Part shown: positions 1 to 9,400 of the stretch, one piece after another
Layout: each line of letters opens with the position of its first letter
Numbering within the stretch: position 1 is the stretch's first letter
Source of the DNA: Myxococcales bacterium
GTDB taxonomy: Bacteria > Myxococcota_A > Polyangia > Polyangiales > Ga0077539
Reading direction: 5' to 3'
DNA: 64,000 nt
NCBI GenBank assembly: GCA_030652255.1
Contig: JAUSAZ010000001.1
Coordinates: forward strand, 1 to 64,000
The notes under the pieces: model-generated
What the model was told of the DNA's origin: nothing
Databases searched by the model: none
Seen by the model: only the letters and a program-made list of their open reading frames with translations
Made by a program: the position numbers and the translations under genes

Positions 1-134
1 AGGGGCGAGGTGACCGGGGTGGGTCGCGCCGCAGTTGGGCGACGCCGCGGACCCGGTGGGTCACGCCAGGGCCGCCGCCGCGGCCGAGGGGTGGACCATT
101 TCTCGCGAGCAGGGGTGGGTCAAATCTCGCGAGC
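1..134. mobile_element. Probable IS21-family terminal remnant
   Basis: The motif GGTGGGTC recurs three times (about 18, 54 and 113) and the 10-mer TCTCGCGAGC twice (101-110 and 125-134), with GTGGACCATTTC between. Multiple short terminal repeats carrying GTGGGTCA-type motifs are typical of IS21-family ends. The block abuts the broken 5' end of the DUF262 gene, so it is read as the end of an insertion sequence whose istA/istB genes would lie left of the window. No transposase is visible here, so the family assignment is tentative. Confidence 0.35.
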
Positions 135-146
135 GTTGAAGTCGTC

Positions 147-1355
147 GTGATCGAACTGGAGAAGGACGACGACCCGCAGGCGATCTTCGAGTCCCTCAAT
201 GCGCACGGCGCTCCGCTGCGCGCGTCGGACCTGATCCGCAACCACGTCTTCGGCCGCGCGGCGGCGCAGGAGGAGAACGCGGACGACCTCTACGAGAAGG
301 CGTGGAAGCAGTTCGACGACCACGACGCGAAGGGTTCATCGGGGTTCTGGCGCCATGTGGTCAAGCAGGGGCGCCTGCGCCACCCGCGCTTCGAGCTGTT
401 CTTCCAGCACTACCTGTCCGCGCGGACGGGCACCGAGGTGACGCCGCTGCGGGTGTTTCAGACCTTCCGCCAGTACTGGAAGGACCAGAAGCCCGAGCCG
501 AGGGTCCGCGACGAGCTCGAACGCATCGAGCGTTTCGCGGAGGTGTTCCGGTGGTTCCACGAGCCTTCGCGCGTGGAGGCAACGCGTCCTGTGCTCGCGC
601 GCTTCCTGCGCCGGGTGCGGGTGATCGACACATCCACCTTCTACCCGGTCCTACTCTTCCTCCTCGCGGAGGCGGCCGATCGGATCGTGGCGGGCGAGCT
701 CGACGGAATCATCGCGGCTTTCGAGTCGTACCTGATCCGCTCGTGGATCTGCGCTCGCCCAACCAAGAGTTACAGCCGGATCTTCACGACGCTCCTGACG
801 GAGATCCAGGCGCTCCCGACGATCGATGGGGAGGCCGTGCGCTCGCGGCTGACGGCGATCAAGGGCGACAATGCTTGGCCGGACGATGCCGCCTTCGAGT
901 CCGCGTGGATGCGGTCCCCGTCGTACAAGACCTTGCGCTCGTCGGGTGTGCAGATGGTACTCGGGGCAATCCACGAGCAGATGCTCACCTCGAAGCAGGA
1001 GCAGGTGACCATCGCCAGCTCCCTGAGCGTCGAGCACGTGATGCCGCAGGGCTGGCGGGACGAGTGGCCGCTCCCGTCGCCGCTGCCATCCACGCTCCCG
1101 GGGCAGCAGACCGCGGAGGAACGACGCGACGCGCTGGTGCAGACCTTCGGCAACCTCACCCTGCTCACGCAGCCGCTGAACAGCTCCGTCAGCAACGGCC
1201 CGTATTCGGCGAAGCGGACGGAGTACATCGCCCAGGCGCTCCTGCGGCTGAACACGTACTTCCATGGCGTGACCGTGTGGGACGAGGAGGCGATCGTGAA
1301 GCGCGGCGAGGTGCTCTTCGCGCACGCGAAGGTAGTCTGGAAGCACGGGGGATGA
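147..1355 (+). pseudogene. 5'-truncated DUF262/DUF1524 (GmrSD-type) protein
   Basis: The 402-residue remainder starts inside the conserved end of a DUF262 domain (IFESLNAHGAPL, then DLIRN). It ends with the DUF1524 HNH-like motif: VEHVMPQGW near residue 293, followed by FGNLTLLTQPLN and SNGPYSAKR. DUF262-DUF1524 proteins such as GmrSD are modification-dependent restriction enzymes or other defence nucleases. The reading frame stays open through 134 into the IS-like repeats, and the N-terminal part of DUF262 with its ParB/Srx-like NTPase motif is absent. The gene therefore appears cut by the insertion and is probably non-functional, although the GTG at 147 could still start a C-terminal nuclease fragment. 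Confidence 0.7.
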
Positions 1356-1685
1356 GCCCGCCGGCGTCGGATGGAGGTGCGCGATGACTCTCGTTCCGAC
1401 GGCGGCGTTGCTTGAAGTTCGCGGCGACCCACGACGGTTTCGACGGCGACCTCACGCCCTCAACGGCGTGATGAGCTTCGGGAGCACGCTCGACGGCGAC
1501 GGTCGCGCTCCCGCCGGTGCTGCATCGGGCACAGCAGACCGCTCCAGACGCTCACACCATCCTCGCAGTGCCCCCCACTTTGCCCCCCACCTGGACGTAA
1601 CGGCTGGAACGACCGGGTACGCCTCAGAAACGGGTTGTGCCGTCATCGAAACGGGAAGTGACGCCTCGAAACGCTTTCCGGGCGG
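1356..1685. other. Non-coding flank left of the first attachment core
   Basis: No convincing gene is present. A doubled motif GCCCCCCAC (about 1569 and 1584) sits about 100 bp before the tRNA-like core. This is the same layout as the doubled CCCACCAC motif that precedes cores 2 and 3, so the stretch may be the right end of a further, diverged element. Confidence 0.4.
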
Positions 1686-1815
1686 CTTCCCAAGCTGAAC
1701 GTCGCCGGTTCGATCCCGGTCGCCCGCTCCAAAAGAACACTGATTCAAGGGGTTTGGTGAGCATCGCTGAACGGGCGATGTTCCAGGCTCGCGATTTTCC
1801 CACCACCCCTCCCCC
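1686..1815 (+). repeat. att copy 1: tRNA-Gly(CCC) 3' half plus element left end
   Basis: Bases 1686-1730 read as the 3' part of a tRNA-Gly(CCC): anticodon loop TTCCCAA, descending stem GCTGA, T-arm CCGG-TTCGATC-CCGG, acceptor strand CGCCCGC, discriminator T and CC(A). The 5' half is missing (no GCGGGCG upstream), so this is not a working tRNA. The 45-base core is identical to copy 2 at 22276. The following segment, with GGGGTTTGGTGAGCATCGCT and TTTTCCCACCACCCCTCC, is also shared with the bases after copy 2, except for about 16 extra bases here. Such a core is a typical tyrosine-recombinase attachment site. Confidence 0.8.
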
Positions 1816-2026
1816 CACCCAGCGGGCACGAGCGCCCTTCCTCGCGCTGAGATTGATCGCGGCAAGTCCCACCATCCCGGGCGCCTGAGCGACGGGCAGG
1901 CGGAGTGTCAGCCGCGGAGTCAGAACGTCTGGGCGAACGGCAGCCGAGTCGTCAGCCGCAGCACGGCCTCGCCATGCGTCTATCCGCGCCATTCCCGGTC
2001 AGCCGTTCAGGGCATGACGCGCGGGC

Positions 2027-3640
2027 TCACCCCGTTCGCTTCCGCGGCAGCGGGAATGGCGGAATGACCTCGAATAGGTGCGCGAAGAGGTCGGCGCGGG
2101 GGATGCCGAAGAGCCGCTCGGCGGCGGTGGTTCCGTCGTCGCGGCGGAGTACGTAGTTGTGCATCACCGTGAGCGCCTTGAGCAGCGGGGGCGGCAGCGC
2201 GCGGTGGTGGTAGCGCAACAACAGGAAGCCGCCGCGCCCCTCGACGCGCGACGACGTCCTCACGAAGTGCGCCACGGTCGCGCGCGCCCATCGCTTCAGC
2301 GCCTCCCGCCCCGACGCCGACAGCGACGACCAAGCCGTCGACGCGTCGAGCCTCGCGGTCACTCTCGTCAACACCGCGTCGAGCGCCGCCCGTTCTCCAC
2401 CGTGCGACGCCACCGTCCGCCAGTGCGTGAGGTACGCCTACGGGATCACGACGTCGCACGACGGCCGCGAGCGCGGCGGCCAACCCAAGGGCCTCCCGCT
2501 GGGCCGCCTCGAATCGCTCCCACCACGCGAGCGAGGCCGTCCAGGTCGGCACCAGCCGCAGCACTTTGGAGATCCGTTCGAGCACCTTGGGACGCACTTC
2601 GCTCTCCTGCGCGGCGTACAGCATTCGCCCCAGGAGCCGCTTCAGCTGCCGTAGCACCGCGAGCGCCTCAACCCGCTCGCCGGTCGAGAGGTCTACCGGG
2701 TGGAACGCCCAGCTCAGGCCCCGGATGCACTCGGTGGCGGTCTCGATGCGATGGCGCAGGTGACCGCACAGCATTCCGGTGCTCGGCGTTGCTCGCCCGT
2801 GCGGCCGACGCCTGGGGCGTCCCTCGTGCCGCGCGCTGAGCCTCCCGCGTCGCTTCGGCGGCGGCCTCTGCTTCGGCGAGCTTGCTGTGCAGCGCCCCGA
2901 GCACGGGGCCGAGCTGGTGCAGCCCATGGAACAGATCGCTCCTGCGATGCAACCCGAGCATCCCCGCGACGCAGGCCGCGATGCCCTTGGCCTCGTCGGC
3001 CACGGCCCGCACGACTCTCGCCGGCAGCGCGCCCACGGCCTTCGCCATCGTGGCCGTCCAGGTGGCCGCGTCGCGCGCGGCGGCATGCACCTCGGCGAGA
3101 ACGAAGCCCGAGGCGGTGTCCATCGCGACGAGGATCATGCTGCGCTTCGAGGTCTCGTCGAGGGCGATGGAGATCAACCGCTCGGGGCCGCCGCGCACCG
3201 CGTTTCCCATCTGCTCGTCGGCGGCGTCGCCCCACGTCCCGATGGCGTCGATCATGGTCGTGGAGGCGCGCCGCAGGGTGCTCTCCGAGAAGGCGATCCA
3301 GGGCGCCAGACCGGCGAGGACGAAGAAGGTGCGGAGCGTCGCGGTGCCGGCGCCGCACATCACGCCAAAGACGAAGAGCGCTGCCACGACGATGCGATGA
3401 CGGGCGCGCACGCCCTCGGGCTGGCGAGGAAGGTCGAGAGTGCGGGGCGGTCGGGGTCGCGCAGACGTCGCGCTCGCCAGGCACGCACGGTACGGCGAGA
3501 GAGGCGCCGCAGCCGGGAGGCGCCGCTCCTCGTGGATGCCTCCGCGTGGGCGACCGCGTCGGCGCGCTCGAAGCGAGAGAAGGGACGCGAGGCGCTACGC
3601 CCTTGCGTCGTCGAGGCAACTTGGGCACTGGTTGGGAGCA
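2027..3640 (-). pseudogene. Decayed DDE-type transposase, several frameshifts
   Basis: Coding sense is clear but spread over three or more frames. A Cys-rich start (NQCPSCLDD, about 3633-3595) is followed by an HTH-like basic segment, then in another frame a DDE core (LDET near 3150, VADEAKGI near 2990). A frameshift near 2780 leads to LRHRIETATECIRG, and another near 2415 to the C-terminal part containing the presumed catalytic Glu (SSRVEG) and stop. The order D-D-E and the spacing match the neighbouring intact transposase at 3867-5411, so both are probably of one broad fold although not close copies. Inactive. Confidence 0.6.
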
Positions 3641-3706
3641 CGGTCCGCCTCGTGGAGCGAGGGTTGGCGTAGAGAACCGCTCTCATGCCCCCAGACGGAC
3701 CGTGCG

Positions 3707-5522
3707 TTCAACCGGGACCGGTCGAGAGCGCCCTTGCTGACGGCGTGAGATCCGTAGCGCCCGCCCTCGCGTAGGGCGACCGTTCCCCGGAAGCTCCCAG
3801 TGTGGGAAGGCTCCCCCCGCGGCGGCGCCCACGTCGCCAAACCCGTGCGCCGCCGCAGGAGGCGCCATGAAGCACTACCGCTCCCTGCCCACCGCCGTCC
3901 ACCGCGCCGAGCAGCGCCTGGAGGTGGTCACCGCCGCCTGGAGGCGGGACGAGGGCACCACCCTCGCGGACATCGCGCGCGACCACAAGATCTCCGTCGC
4001 GCTCGTCACCAAGCTCCAACGCCTCGCCCGAGAGGCCCTCGTGCCCAAGGCGCCCGGCCCCAAGCCCAGGCCCGCCGCGGTCGCCGTCGAGACCGCCGCG
4101 CCACCCGTTGTCGCAACGACAGGACTCTCGCTCGACGGCGACCGGGGCGGTGCGTTGATCTGCACGCTCGCCGTCCACAACGGCTCGCTGCGCGGCCCCC
4201 AAAGCGTCTTCAAAGCACTGGGCCACCCACCCCCATCGCGCGACGCCCTCGTGGACTTCCTCGACCGGGCCGGGCGCACCGCCACGCGGCTGCTCCTGCG
4301 GGCGCGCGAGCAGCTGCACGACCGGCTGGACTGCCTGGCAGGCGACGACATCTTCTTCCATCGCACGCCCATCAAGGTCCTGATCGAGCCGGTGAGCGGC
4401 GCGCTGTTGAACGTGCTGCGCTGGCCCTGGCACACCGCCGAGGACTGGGCGCTGATGCTGGAGCCCTGGACGGCCCTGCGCCTGCTGGTGAGCGACCTGG
4501 GCACCGACCTCGTGGGCGCCGCGGCGCTGCGCAAGGTCCACCACCAGGCGGACTTTTTCCACGAGCGGGCCTGGTGGACCGAGAAGGTCTTCGAGCCGTT
4601 GTCGTGTCGGGAGTCGCGACGCGCGCACTTCGCTCATGCATGTTGGGACCGCGCCACCCGACCGATCGGCCCCGGCCGTCGCATGAGCGCCGAGAAGGTT
4701 GCGCTGGCGGACGCGCGGCGGGCGGCCGCCGAGGAGGACTTCTTCCAGGCCGTGCGCGTCGAGGAGCTGGCCATGAGCCTCTTCGAGCCGCTGTCGCCCG
4801 AGGGACAACGATGGACCGACGCACGCACCGACGACCTGCTGGCCGAGATCGAGCGGGAGGCGGGGCTGCTGCCGTCGTTCTACGCGGCCCGTGTCTGGCG
4901 ACACCTCCACCGTCACCGCACTCGTTGGAACGCACACCGCGTGATGTGGAATGGGATCGAAGTCTGCGTGCGGCCGGGCAGTGATTGGAGTCGAGAGCGG
5001 GTGCTCGATGCGGTGGTGTCGCTGCGCCACGCCGCGCGGCGCCTGGCGTGCGCCCAGGAGTGGCCAGGGATGCGCGCCGCGCAGCAGGAGCAGGCGGGGC
5101 TGCGAGCGGCGCTCGGCGACGCCTGCGAGAACCTCGACGCGGTGTGCGCTGCGGTCGCCTCGTTGCTGGACCAACCGCGCCGTTCGTCGTCGCTGGTGGA
5201 GGCGCTCAACAGTCGATTGCGTGTGTTGCAGATGGTGCATCGGAACGTGCCCGACTCGCGGCTCTCGCTGATGGCGCTCGCGTGGAATCTCACGGTCCGC
5301 GCTGAGGGGCGGCGCCGCGGGCCGAGCCCCTACGCGCGACTCGGCATCGACTTCGCCGACGACCGCCGGCCCTGGTACGAGGTGCTGCTCGAAGAGATGA
5401 ACGCGAACTGACCCGCGCTCCGGTCACGCGGTGAGCTCGCCCGCATCCGCGGGAGCGGCGAGGTGCGTCCTGCGGGAGTCGCTACGGATCTCACGACGAC
5501 GGAACGACCGGTCCCGTTCAAC
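3707..5522 (+). mobile_element. Insertion sequence (about 1.8 kb) with imperfect terminal inverted repeats
   Basis: The ends are inverted relative to each other. The left end at about 3706 (GTTCAACCGGGACCGGTCG) matches the reverse complement of the right end at about 5505-5522 (GTTGAACGGGACCGGTCG). A second inner pair, CGTGAGATCCGTAGCG, lies about 25 bases further in on both sides. The ends enclose one transposase gene. No clear target duplication was identified, and the family was not assigned. Confidence 0.6.
3867..5411 (+). CDS. DDE-type transposase (514 aa)
   Basis: Probable transposase of the surrounding IS. An N-terminal helix-turn-helix (about residues 25-50, GTTLADIARDHKISVALVTK) is followed by a Pro-rich linker and an RNase H-like DDE core. 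Likely catalytic Asp residues are in GDDIFF (about residue 158) and LLVSDLGTDL (about 210), with the Glu in SSLVEALNSRLR (about 450). A long helical insertion (about 260-420) separates the second Asp from the Glu. The C-terminus has the Asn/Arg-rich pattern common after the catalytic Glu. The ATG is preceded by a good Shine-Dalgarno AGGAGG (about 3856). The gene is full length and the IS ends look intact, so it may still be active. Confidence 0.7.
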   Translation: MKHYRSLPTAVHRAEQRLEVVTAAWRRDEGTTLADIARDHKISVALVTKLQRLAREALVPKAPGPKPRPAAVAVETAAPPVVATTGLSLDGDRGGALICTLAVHNGSLRGPQSVFKALGHPPPSRDALVDFLDRAGRTATRLLLRAREQLHDRLDCLAGDDIFFHRTPIKVLIEPVSGALLNVLRWPWHTAEDWALMLEPWTALRLLVSDLGTDLVGAAALRKVHHQADFFHERAWWTEKVFEPLSCRESRRAHFAHACWDRATRPIGPGRRMSAEKVALADARRAAAEEDFFQAVRVEELAMSLFEPLSPEGQRWTDARTDDLLAEIEREAGLLPSFYAARVWRHLHRHRTRWNAHRVMWNGIEVCVRPGSDWSRERVLDAVVSLRHAARRLACAQEWPGMRAAQQEQAGLRAALGDACENLDAVCAAVASLLDQPRRSSSLVEALNSRLRVLQMVHRNVPDSRLSLMALAWNLTVRAEGRRRGPSPYARLGIDFADDRRPWYEVLLEEMNAN

Positions 5523-5577
5523 CCCTCGGGAGCTCCTGGATGGCGCTACGTCCATTCAGGCATGGCGCAGATCGACG

Positions 5578-5775
5578 GGTAGCCCGGGCGAGGCCTGCCA
5601 CGGTCCGCCAGTTCGCGGGGAGGTCGCGTGGGGACGCGTCGAACGCGGCGTCGATAAGGACCGGCGCGACGAAGAGCGCGGCGCGAGCGCGGGGTCGAGG
5701 ACGAGCGTTGGCGTGCCGGGGACGAGCGCGAGTCCTGCGCCCGCGAGCGCCACCAACGAGGGGTAGAGGATGCCT
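5578..5775 (-). pseudogene. Fragment of an NhaP-type cation:proton antiporter gene
   Basis: Read on the minus strand, two adjacent frames give LYPSLVALAGAGLALVPGTP-x-LVLDPALA and then LFVAPVLIDAAFDASPRDL. This is the order and spacing of the first membrane segments of CPA1 (NhaP/NHE) antiporters, where an LDP motif precedes an LF-P-L-AA segment and an S-RDL-N element. A frameshift near 5680 separates the halves, and nothing recognisable follows after 5578. It is a short remnant next to the IS right end, not derived from the intact antiporter at 41674-43236. Confidence 0.45.
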
Positions 5776-5991
5776 GCTGAAGACTGGAACGAGCGGAGCG
5801 TCGTCGCCGGCAGTGCCCGGCTGTGACTCGGAGGTGAAGGTGCGCGCGGCCTCGGCGTCGCTGGGCCGCGGTATCAGGAGCCGCGAGCCGACGACCCGCG
5901 CGACCATCGCGAGCGCGGCCGGGAGCCACCGTCAAACTAGCGCCGGTGGAAGTTCGGAGCCGCGGCTTGCGATAGGCGTGCACGGTTGTCG

Positions 5992-6468
5992 ATGACCTCT
6001 TCGCCGAGAAGTGCGCGGACGAGCGAGTGTGCGTTGACAGCGAGCGCGGCGCGGCATGATGCTCCATGCGTGGTGATTCGGGCTGTGGTCGTCGCAGACG
6101 TTCGAGGTGACGCCGCGCGTTGCGCGCCGGCCGAGTGCGGAGGCGTGCTCGGAATGAACTCACAGGGAGAGGTCGCGGTCGCCGTCCCGATTGCCAGGGA
6201 TGGAGGGCACAACGACGCGTTCGTGTTTCCTCCCGACGCAGTGGCCGCGGCGGAGAAGGCGATCGTGGCCAGCGGACTTCGGCGCTGCGGCACGTACCAC
6301 TCTCACCCGCGCTCCGCCCCGGTGCCCTCGGAGGCCGATCGGCTCGTCATCCGGTCCGATGAACTGATGCTGATCGTCGGCGCCTCTGGAGGGTGTGGCG
6401 CCATTCGACTCTGGAGACTTTCAAGATGTCGACGCTTCATGAACGAGGTCGAGTGGAAGCAAGTCTAG
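5992..6468 (+). CDS. JAMM/MPN+ metallopeptidase (Mov34/JAB family)
   Basis: Small JAB-domain protein with a complete JAMM zinc-protease signature: a Glu in ECGGVLGM, then HSHP, seven residues to Ser and two more to Asp (HSHPRSAPVPSEAD). JAMM enzymes cut isopeptide or peptide bonds after ubiquitin-like or other substrates and act in the cytosol. The start is uncertain: TTG 5986, ATG 5992 or GTG 6070/6073 are all in frame. The latter would begin the domain directly at VVIRAVVVAD and is the shortest form consistent with the fold. It lies 25 bp upstream of the giant toxin-like gene on the same strand, so the two are probably co-transcribed. No ubiquitin-like, E1 or E2 gene is nearby, so the substrate is unknown. 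Confidence 0.75.
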   Translation: MTSSPRSARTSECALTASAARHDAPCVVIRAVVVADVRGDAARCAPAECGGVLGMNSQGEVAVAVPIARDGGHNDAFVFPPDAVAAAEKAIVASGLRRCGTYHSHPRSAPVPSEADRLVIRSDELMLIVGASGGCGAIRLWRLSRCRRFMNEVEWKQV

Positions 6469-6493
6469 CCGCGGCCGCGCCGGGGAGACGACG

Positions 6494-9400
6494 ATGAGCG
6501 TATTCTGGCCGACAGACAGTGAACTCGGTGTGGCTTCGTGGGCGGCCCAGCGTGCGTGGGTCGACGGGCCCACCTACGGGGTCCTGATACGCGCGATGTG
6601 CCCCGTGCTGCGCGTGCTCTTCATGCTGGGGCACCAGACCATCTCCATCAAGTTTGGCATTGGCGCGTTGATCGACGAGAGCGATGAGTGGAGCATCTAC
6701 TCCGTCGAAGACCGCTCGTTCAGCACCGACTTCCTCGCGATCGACCGCACCTACGAAGGCATCAATGTCGTCTTCGAGCTGATTCCGCTCGGGCATTTCG
6801 ACGGGACGTCGTATGCGATTCCGCCGCCGTCGGTCACGCTCGGAAGCTCGGACACTCCGGCAGGATACGAGCTGCCGGCCGACCTTCTCGCCGCCAGGGA
6901 TCGGCTGCTCAGCGACTGCGCGCGGTTGCTCGCCGATCAGGTGAGCGACCGCAACAGCCTCCTTGGTCCCCACCGCGGCCTCGCCTGGATCTTCGATCCG
7001 GCGTGGTGGGTCGGACAACCCGCGCAGGTCGACGATGAGAGTCAGTACGACCCAATCGGCAACGCGACGCAGCTCGTCGACGCACTGTTGCGAATGCCGT
7101 TCGAGTTTATTCTATCGCAAGCCTATGGTGATCGGAACTACTTCGTTCCCGGTACGCTTGCAGCGCGATACGAAGTGCCCAGCCTGTGGCAGATGAGCAG
7201 GCCGCAAGTCGTAGAAAAATTCTGGCATGGAGTCTACGAATCGCTGAGGAGGCGGGGGCTCGCCCACCTTCTCCGCATCAGCGATCGTCGCAAGCTGGAT
7301 AGTCCGCAGCCTCCGTCCGTGCTCGAGACAGTGGTACGCCTGCTCGAACTCGGGGTGATCGCCTTCGAGGGGGTCTTCGAGCCTGACATTCCGGCCGAAC
7401 CGCTGGTCGAGCGGGTGACAAACGACAACATGATCGAACTCCTTGTGTGGGGCGAGACGCCTATCGTTCTCACGCGCACGGGAAAGGTCGCATGGGATTA
7501 CGTCCACGGTGACTCGGAGCACGCCCCTAGGGTGATCATCGTGGCTGGTCGCGGCGTTTCGATCGAATACCCGACAGGCACTAGACTCCATGACCAATTG
7601 TACGGTCGACAAGATCACCCGTGGATCCTTGACATCTATCGCGTGCAGGATGACGCCCTCATCCCCCCGCTCGGCACCACGATCGACGTAACAGCCCTGC
7701 TGATCCCGGTGCTGATCGACGACGACCAGCCCAACTCTGGTCGGCCGCGGCGCTTGGCCGTGCACCCCATTCGCAACGGGCTTTATCTCCAGTATCCATT
7801 TGTAGGTGACGAACCAGATGCCATCGAGAATCCCGACGAAAATCGACCTCTCGAGGAGGGCGAGGATCTCCCGTTCTCTGTCCGGGTCACGGTGAAGCCC
7901 ACGTCTGGCTCAGCGTCGTTCATGGTCGATGTCAGATACTACACTTATTTCTGGGGATCCCCGTATGGATTCCCGCGACCCGGCGCTCATATCTGTATCT
8001 GGACGAGGGGCGACGTGACCGTTGAGGCAAGTGGTGTCTCTGTCGATCAGCACGTCCGAACCTTCACAGTCCCCTCCCGCTTCGAGTGCACGGTCGAATG
8101 TTGGTCGTTCGAAACTGAGGCGCGCCTGGGTGCGCCCTGGCGAGCCACCTTCGTAGACGCGACGATATTTTGGGGGAAGGACATGTTTGGTGGCATTCTG
8201 CCGTCGATCGAGTTTCAGCGGATGAACTCGGACACCCGTTTGATATCCGTCGAAGTGCTGGGATCTGACCTCCTTGAGGACGCTCGCCTCAGACCCCAGG
8301 AGATCCTCAAGTATCAAGCCCGATACGATGATAGTATTTACATGGACGTTTTCGATATTCTTATCGGCGTCACTCCCATCGGTGATGTCGTGGACGTCAT
8401 CGAGACCGGCAACGCATGGCTCACCGGTCGTGACAAGTGGGGGCGCCCGGTGTCGACTTTCGAGCTCGCGCTGATGACCATCGGCGCCGCTGTGCCGGTT
8501 CTCGGCAGCGGCTTCGTGCGCCATGCTGGTAACGCCGTGGTTGAAAGGACGGACGCGTTGATCCCCGTCGTACGTGGCGGGAAGGGTCGCATGATGGACC
8601 AGCTCGCGGCGGGGCTCGTGTTGCCCGACGAGCGGCTCGTTCGCGAGCTCGATGACGCGTCGAAACGATCGGGCAAAGTGGTCGAGTTCTTCCGCGGAGA
8701 CGAGAAGAAGGATCTCGCCGACGATTTTATCGACTGGGCGAAACGACACCCCGATGACCTTGAAGTCATTGGGCGGCGTCTCGTCACCGACGCAGACTCC
8801 GAGTGGCTCTCCCTCGCCGATGTACTGAGCCCAGACAACGAAGGCTTCATCCTCCATTCGCTCAACACATCCTATCAGCGATGGAAGAAGTCCCACACCG
8901 GAGGCATCGACGAGTTCATCGGCGAAGCGAGCAACGATGTGGCGGCGCGGTTTCGGGCGCTACTCGGTCGCAGGGGCGTGACCGCCCTGAGAAAAGCGAG
9001 GCGGGTTCCCCGCAGGAAGGAACCGTTCCCCACGCGCCACGCGCGCTCGGTCGCCGGGGGCCCCCCAATCGCCGTCGCCGATATCAGAGCGACCGAGCTC
9101 CTCGAAGAGTTTCAGGGATTCCTCGACCACGCCAAGACCGGCTCCGACTGGCATGTGTTTGATGGCATCGGGCTCGTTCTGGCGCAAAGTGGCGTTCCCC
9201 CCGACGCCTTCGGGATTCTGGGCGAAGGCATCGAGCGACTCTTTCGATCGGTCTCGGCGTCGGGCACTCTAGACGGCGCCGCGCTGGTCGGACTCCTCGG
9301 AGACGGCCCGAAAGTCTCCGTGGCCGAGCACGGCGCGCGTTTGGTCGAGGCGTTACTCGCCGCCGCGGTGGATTTTGACAAGCTCCGCCTCCCCACCGAC

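Noticed and set aside
1384-1698. Possible 104-aa plus-strand protein running into att copy 1
   Set aside because: Low-complexity composition, no domain and it ends inside the tRNA-like core.
1656-1731. Intact tRNA-Gly gene
   Set aside because: Only the anticodon loop to the acceptor 3' end is present; the 5' acceptor strand and D-arm are missing at all three copies.
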